A stretch of DNA of 64,000 nt, taken from CAVSKL01 sp963728475 [NCBI: Candidatus Eiseniibacteriota bacterium]. Lineage in GTDB: Bacteria > Eisenbacteria > RBG-16-71-46 > JABDJR01. Within the stretch, counting starts at the first letter, position 1, and every line of letters begins with the position of its first letter. Below the pieces are notes generated by a model. The model had not been told where the DNA came from, ran no database searches, and saw nothing but the letters and a program-made list of their open reading frames with translations. Both the position numbers and the translations under genes were made by a program. Shown in pieces: positions 62,057 to 64,000 of this stretch. The stretch covers positions 1 to 64,000 of the forward strand of contig CAVSKL010000004.1 in assembly GCA_963728475.1 (NCBI GenBank), given 5' to 3'.

Positions 62057-62174
62057 CGTCAAATCGTTGTGAAATAATCCGTTCGGCCCGAAGGCCGCCC
62101 GGCGGCCGGCCGTGCGGAGATGCGGGTTATTGGCCGAAAACCGGGAAAAATACCAGGCACCGAGCCGAACCTGG

Positions 62175-63020
62175 CTACGTATCCCCGCCCTGCTGGCGGC
62201 GACGGGCGCGGTCGGCGGATTCGGCGAGGAGCTTGCGCTCCTCCCGGGTGAGGGAGCCCATCCCCTCGCGGCTGATCTTGTCGAGGATGGCGTCGATCCG
62301 CTCCTTCTGCCGCGGGTCTTCCTCGGACGGACGGCGCGGGCGAAACGAGCCCACCGCTGATCCTCGTCCGCCCCACCACCGCTTGACCTTCCAGGTGAGC
62401 GTCTCATGCTTGAGGTAGAGGTAGCCGACCAGCATGCCGCCGAGATGGGCGAAGCGGGCCACCCCGCCGCCTCCATGGGGCTGGCTCGCCGCCGAGAAAA
62501 GCTCCAGGAGCCCGAACAGGATCACCATGGTGCGCGCCGAGACCGGGATCACGAACCAGAGCAGCACCTGCCGGTTGGGGAACGCCAGCGCGTAGGCCAC
62601 GAGCACGCCGAAGATCGCGCCCGAGGCCCCGATCACCGGGACGAGCGGCGAACCCAGGTGCGCGTACGTGACCAGGACCTGGATGATTCCGGCGCCGGCG
62701 CCGCACACGAAGTAGTACTTGAGGAAATCCCGGGTGCCCCACCACCGCTCCAGGTCGGCCCCGAAGATCACCAACCCGAACATGTTGAAGAAGATGTGCA
62801 TGAAATTGGCATGCAGGAACATGTAGGAGACCAGCTCCCACACCATCCCCCGGGTCATCACCTGGGCCGGGATCAGGGCGAGCCCGCTCGGGGCGTGGCT
62901 CCCGAAAACCATCGGTACCAGCAGGTAGACGATTATGTTGATGAGAACGAGCTGGCTGATGGCGGGAGGGAATCCCAGGAAACCGCCGCCGTCGTGCCAG
63001 GATCTGGGCCGGTAGCTCAA
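62175..63020 (-). CDS. Rhomboid-family intramembrane serine protease
   Basis: 281 residues, six membrane helices. HANFMHIFFNMFGL (70-83) is the family H-x4-H-x3-N motif, GASGAIFG holds the nucleophile Ser133 and AHLGGMLVGYLYL the catalytic His192. After the last helix comes a basic, charged cytoplasmic tail with a short conserved-looking helical end (RIDAILDKISREGMGSLTRE), common in bacterial rhomboids of this type. It cleaves membrane proteins inside the bilayer; the substrate is unknown. Confidence 0.94.
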   Translation of the reverse strand: MSYRPRSWHDGGGFLGFPPAISQLVLINIIVYLLVPMVFGSHAPSGLALIPAQVMTRGMVWELVSYMFLHANFMHIFFNMFGLVIFGADLERWWGTRDFLKYYFVCGAGAGIIQVLVTYAHLGSPLVPVIGASGAIFGVLVAYALAFPNRQVLLWFVIPVSARTMVILFGLLELFSAASQPHGGGGVARFAHLGGMLVGYLYLKHETLTWKVKRWWGGRGSAVGSFRPRRPSEEDPRQKERIDAILDKISREGMGSLTREERKLLAESADRARRRQQGGDT

Positions 63021-63321
63021 GCGAAGTCCTCCGGTGGGTCAGGGTCCGATTTGAGTCTAGCAGGTGGCCCCGGAGCCGGTCTCGGGCCCGGCCCACCCCC
63101 CGTGAAACCCCCGCCGGATCCATGCCCGCCCCCCGTGAAACCCCCACCCGGCCGGCGCCCGCTCCCCCCATGAAACCTCGGGCCAGACCAAGCCACTCCC
63201 CGTAGAACCCCCCACCCAACCGCACGCCCCCCCCATGACGCTCCGGCCGCGATGGCACTTGACCCGCCCCCCCGCCGCTCTCCAGAATCTTCCCTCTCCC
63301 CCCCAACTTCGGAGGTTCATC
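63021..63321. other. Intergenic C-rich region with a roughly 33-bp period
   Basis: CCCC(G/A)TGAAACCCC-like cores recur near 63102, 63135, 63170, 63202 and 63235. It lies between divergent genes. No gene is supported. Confidence 0.55.
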
Positions 63322-64000
63322 ATGGCTCGACGCATCTCCATCACGATCACCGCCTGGATCCTCGGGATCGTCCTCGCCGGACCCGCTCTGGCCGCCCAGG
63401 GTTGGCACATCGTGCTCAACAACCACGACGAGGACTCCACCCGCACCGTCGATCTCCGCATGGAAGGCGCGAACCTGTGGGTGAGCCAGACGGGCCAGCC
63501 GCACTCCGCCATCCTCGGACCGGAGTCCTTGACCATCCTCGACGACACCGAGAAGACCTATATGACGGTGACCTACGCGCAGCTCGAGGCCACCCTGGGC
63601 GCCATGAGCCAGGCCATGAAGTCGGTGAGCGATTCCCAGAAGCAAGCCATGAAGGAGGCGATGAAGAACATGCCTCCGGAGCAGCGGGCCCAGGTGGAGA
63701 AGCAGCTTGCCGCTCTCGATGACCAGGGCTCGCAGGAATCGGAGGGGAAGGTCGAGATCCAGAAGGCGGGGGACGGCGGCAAGATCGCCGGCCACGACAC
63801 CGAGAAGCTGACCGCGACCCAGGACGGGAAGCCCTCCGCCACGCTGTGGGTGGCCAAGGACATCCCGGTGGGGCCGATCCTCGACATCATCAAGCGGATC
63901 GGCAAGATCGCCCCCCGGAGCGCCGACGTGGACACCCGGTTCCTGACCGTGCTGAACACGGTGACCGGATTCCCCATGAAGGTCCAGGACATCTCCGGCT
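63322..64000 (+). CDS. Exported hypothetical protein, DUF4412-like, truncated by the window end
   Basis: ATG 63322 has GGAGG 7 bases upstream and opens a frame that is still open at 64000 (226 codons). It starts with a signal peptide (MARRISITITAWILGIVLAG ... ALA|AQGW), then a beta-rich start (VDLRMEGANLWVSQ, LTILDDTEKTYMTV), an acidic Met/Gln-rich helix (AMKEAMKNMPPEQRAQVEKQ) and ATLWVAKDIPVGPILDIIKR. This matches DUF4412-type periplasmic proteins, related in shape to LolA. The end is not seen. Confidence 0.8.
   Translation, partial: MARRISITITAWILGIVLAGPALAAQGWHIVLNNHDEDSTRTVDLRMEGANLWVSQTGQPHSAILGPESLTILDDTEKTYMTVTYAQLEATLGAMSQAMKSVSDSQKQAMKEAMKNMPPEQRAQVEKQLAALDDQGSQESEGKVEIQKAGDGGKIAGHDTEKLTATQDGKPSATLWVAKDIPVGPILDIIKRIGKIAPRSADVDTRFLTVLNTVTGFPMKVQDISG

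Noticed and set aside
62404-63795. Long minus-strand frame extending past the rhomboid gene to 63795
   Set aside because: It overlaps the rhomboid gene in another frame and is antisense to the exported gene starting at 63322, which has a ribosome site and signal peptide.

Overview
The window is 64 kb of very GC-rich DNA (roughly 70 percent by eye) from a Gram-negative-type bacterium. It carries outer-membrane barrels, OmpA-like proteins, lipoproteins and a LolA-like carrier. A PorV/PorQ-type barrel, FlgD-like C-terminal domains and an M6 metalloprotease with a sorting-domain-like tail recall the FCB superphylum and relatives such as Candidatus Eisenbacteria. That placement is an inference from gene content; there is no rRNA gene here to test it.

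Layout. 1-3316: an intact IS21-family element (passenger zinc-finger gene, istA, istB) with terminal repeats and a 6-bp target duplication. 3354-6151: a conserved Cys-rich gene, an AbiEi/AbiEii toxin-antitoxin pair with promoter and operator-like palindrome, and a small hypothetical gene. 6636-10284: ackA-xfp (phosphoketolase shunt). 10613-14640: a histidine kinase/response regulator pair, an ammonium transporter, a striking hairpin and a small membrane protein. 14921-19075: a multi-barrel outer-membrane protein, an OmpA-domain protein sharing a private motif with it, and an exported DUF3299-like protein. 19742-24689: M6 metalloprotease and DUF885 protein. 24690-26100: a large non-coding repeat field. 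26074-33290: pentapeptide protein, HEAT-cyclophilin, PolX, NHL protein and a 2-hydroxyacid dehydrogenase. 33345-41840: OmpA lipoprotein, SPFH/NfeD pair, two tandem EF-P genes, inositol-phosphate synthase and a divergent LysR regulator. 42677-44026 and 60526-61977: two near-identical HNH endonuclease genes inside 2-kb direct repeats. Between them lie a MoaD-MoaE fusion, GNAT, PorV-like and FlgD-like genes, a patatin, a phosphodiesterase, lipoprotein-sorting genes, a flippase and methyltransferase, and etfBA with a thioesterase. 62175-64000: a rhomboid protease and the start of an exported protein.

How the genes work together. Xfp makes acetyl phosphate, which AckA turns into acetate and ATP. 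EtfBA passes electrons from acyl-CoA or similar dehydrogenases, next to an acyl-CoA thioesterase. The 45.7-50.6 kb cluster looks like an outer-membrane protein with exported partners. The 53.4-55.2 kb pair looks like lipoprotein or envelope maintenance.

Two genome-wide oddities stand out. Most longer intergenic regions carry their own tandem repeat, with periods from 8 to 152 bp. Four genes are broken by an apparent one-base loss in a run of 6-7 C or G, which suggests homopolymer sequencing error or, less likely, contingency loci.
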